A stretch of DNA of 14,121 bases from Pelotomaculum sp. UBA4789 (lineage in GTDB: Bacteria > Bacillota > Desulfotomaculia > Desulfotomaculales > Pelotomaculaceae): assembly GCA_002402945.1 (NCBI GenBank), contig DHGV01000102.1:1-14121 (forward strand), given 5' to 3'. The translations under genes were made by a program, and so were the position numbers. Below are positions 13,681 to 14,121 of the stretch, in pieces. The first letter of the stretch is position 1, and each line of letters opens with the position of its first letter. The notes beneath the pieces are model-generated. The model had not been told where the DNA came from, ran no database searches, and was given only the letters and a program-made list of their open reading frames with translations.

Positions 13681-14061
13681 TTGGACAAGGATGAAGCAAA
13701 ATCGAAACTTTTAGAATTCATCAACCTGATCCCGGCTTTCGTCAAGCTGATGTATCAGCTGGTCAAGGACCCGCGTGTTTCTTTAAACGACAAGGCTGTT
13801 CTCGGCGCGGCGATCATCTACGTCTTTTCTCCTGTTGATCTGATTCCGGATGCTATCCCTTTTCTGGGGCAGATCGACGACGCCTACCTGGTTGCCATCG
13901 CCCTGCAGAGGCTGATTAATTCCGCGGGCCTGGAAGTACTGAAGCAACACTGGGAAGGAGATATGGCGGTTTTCACTACTCTGCAAAATGCGGTTGAGGC
14001 AGCCTTGTTCTTTTTCCCGCAAAAAAAAGTGGACACTCTGCTTAAAAAGATACCAAGTTGA
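13681..14061 (+). CDS. DUF1232 (YkvA-like) small membrane protein
   Basis: A 126-residue protein with the conserved DUF1232 core: VKDPRVSLNDKAVLGAAIIY followed by VFSPVDLIPDAIPFLGQIDD (about 48-67), which includes the diagnostic SPVDLIPD (50-57) and G-x-IDD. The hydrophobic stretches on either side suggest membrane association. The function is unknown; family members occur in many bacteria as lone small genes. The start is TTG 13681, with GGGAGGGG (13668-13675) 5 bases upstream. It lies 27 bases after the U32 gene, so it is probably the last member of that unit within the window. Confidence 0.85.
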   Translation: MDKDEAKSKLLEFINLIPAFVKLMYQLVKDPRVSLNDKAVLGAAIIYVFSPVDLIPDAIPFLGQIDDAYLVAIALQRLINSAGLEVLKQHWEGDMAVFTTLQNAVEAALFFFPQKKVDTLLKKIPS

Positions 14062-14121
14062 GATATGGGCGCACTTTAGATACCTGTATCGTTAAGTGTG
14101 ACCAGACAGAGACCTACGGTA

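Noticed and set aside
1..14121. CRISPR array, tRNA or rRNA genes, prophage or defence genes
   Set aside because: No regularly spaced repeats, cloverleaf, rRNA sequence or recognisable defence or phage protein was seen on either strand.

Overview
The window looks like a chromosomal segment of a Gram-positive, probably spore-forming anaerobe of the Firmicutes (Peptococcaceae or Desulfotomaculum/Pelotomaculum-like). This rests on gene order (infC-rpmI-rplT, an RNA methyltransferase, then T-box-pheS-pheT, zapA, polX and a U32 gene), strong Shine-Dalgarno sites, a T-box leader, an L20-type leader, and frequent non-ATG starts (ATC, TTG, GTG). The genus is an inference. All recognised genes lie on the + strand and nearly all are housekeeping genes.

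Layout. 1-1500: a near-consensus promoter, a structured leader ending in an intrinsic terminator, and the IF3/L35/L20 operon, closed by two consecutive hairpins. 1514-2311: a SpoU/TrmH-family RNA methyltransferase (YsgA-like). 2312-2935: a 620-base non-coding leader with a strong promoter, a terminator-like hairpin and then a complete phenylalanine-type T-box (specifier TTC, T-box motif, terminator). 2936-7236: pheS and pheT, the two subunits of phenylalanyl-tRNA synthetase. They are split by about 850 bases holding a 5'-truncated IS110/IS1111-family transposase and a structured non-coding segment that resembles a bridge RNA/seekRNA. 7237-7441: a 205-base spacer in which I see no convincing promoter. 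7442-14061: zapA, polX, a 3-methyladenine DNA glycosylase, a NIF3-like protein, a large duplicated U32 protein and a small DUF1232 membrane protein. From polX onward the spacing is tight, so this is probably one transcription unit.

How the genes fit together. The first two thirds is translation machinery under RNA-level control: ribosomal-protein autoregulation for infC-rpmI-rplT and tRNA-Phe sensing for pheST. The last third joins cell division (ZapA), base-excision and gap repair (PolX and glycosylase) and two conserved proteins (NIF3-like and U32), the latter probably linked to RNA hydroxylation.

I found no complete novel system. The most unusual item is the IS remnant inside the pheST operon. 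Its non-coding part has an 8-bp closing stem, two near-identical 16-base modules and an 11-base copy of the sequence just after the pheS stop codon, which is where a guide-to-target match could appear. Other points of interest are the tandem U32 protein with asymmetric cysteine loss, a 23-bp perfect palindrome across the zapA stop codon, the ATC start of infC, and an extra terminator-like hairpin ahead of the T-box.
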